A stretch of DNA of 64,000 nucleotides from Caulobacter endophyticus (lineage in GTDB: Bacteria > Pseudomonadota > Alphaproteobacteria > Caulobacterales > Caulobacteraceae): the NCBI RefSeq assembly GCF_029543245.1, contig NZ_JARQWV010000001.1, positions 310,001 through 374,000 on the forward strand, given 5' to 3'. The position numbers and the translations under genes were made by a program. The notes under the pieces are model-generated. The model was given only the letters and a program-made list of their open reading frames with translations, was not told the origin of the DNA and did no database searches. The number at the start of each line of letters is the position of its first letter. The stretch's first letter is position 1. Positions 63,931 through 64,000 of this stretch are shown here, piece after piece.

Positions 63931-64000
63931 AACGTCTCCACGAATTTCTGCGGGCGGAGCGCCTGAAATAGGGTCCCCGCCAAGTCGGCGGAAGCTATGC

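Overview
The window is a stretch of high-GC alphaproteobacterial chromosome, most probably from Caulobacter or a close relative in the Caulobacteraceae. The evidence is the order clpX - cicA - clpP, with a HAD phosphatase between the two Clp genes, plus a very GC-rich, densely packed core-gene content and the linked sets yajC-secD-secF and lpxC-bamD-recN. I see no rRNA, CRISPR array, prophage, transposase or plasmid gene. This is mainly housekeeping chromosome, and I did not find an obvious new defence or mobile system.

Layout. 1-5.4 kb: the tamA-tamB outer-membrane translocation pair (tamB runs off the left edge). 5.6-9.1 kb: a translationally coupled trio of circularly permuted ATP-grasp, alpha-E and transglutaminase-like proteins, the last ending in a poly-Gln tail. 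9.1-13.1 kb: an SPFH protein, a small membrane protein and a cysTWA sulfate importer without its binding protein. 13.4-16.7 kb: two coupled pectin lyases (PL11 and PL22 types). 16.8-22.6 kb: sterol desaturase-like protein, two DUF805 genes (one only a remnant), a porin-like barrel, a KAS III-like enzyme, an SRPBCC protein and an M48 protease. 22.8-25.0 kb: a polar amino-acid ABC importer. 25.0-28.3 kb: a small orphan protein, an alpha/beta hydrolase and recG. 28.5-34.7 kb: the proteostasis block clpX, cicA, clpP and tig. 34.8-36.5 kb: tRNA-Leu(UAG), a tiny protein and metA behind a probable SAM riboswitch. 36.6-40.2 kb: nnr, a phosphoglycerate-mutase-like phosphatase and a thiolase-like gene, chained by stop/start overlaps. 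40.4-42.2 kb: glnB-glnA. 42.3-50.4 kb: mixed small genes, rsgA, a Kazal lipoprotein, a pair of amidohydrolases (the second without its metal ligands), GNAT and unknown proteins. 50.6-56.6 kb: parE, recN, bamD, lpxC. 56.9-58.9 kb: an S9 peptidase. 59.1-63.9 kb: yajC-secD-secF followed by homologues of the mitochondrial complex I assembly factors NDUFAF3 and NDUFAF6 and a PuuD-like membrane protein.

The genes combine into a few themes: envelope biogenesis (TamAB, BamD, LpxC, SecDF-YajC), protein quality control (ClpXP, Tig, M48, S9), nitrogen and sulfur assimilation (GlnB/GlnA, CysTWA, MetA) and plant-polysaccharide use (PL11/PL22). The non-coding signals worth most attention are the metA leader, a dispersed family of composite palindromes in intergenic gaps, an orphan terminator near 35.05 kb and a perfect 16-bp palindrome at 49.2 kb.
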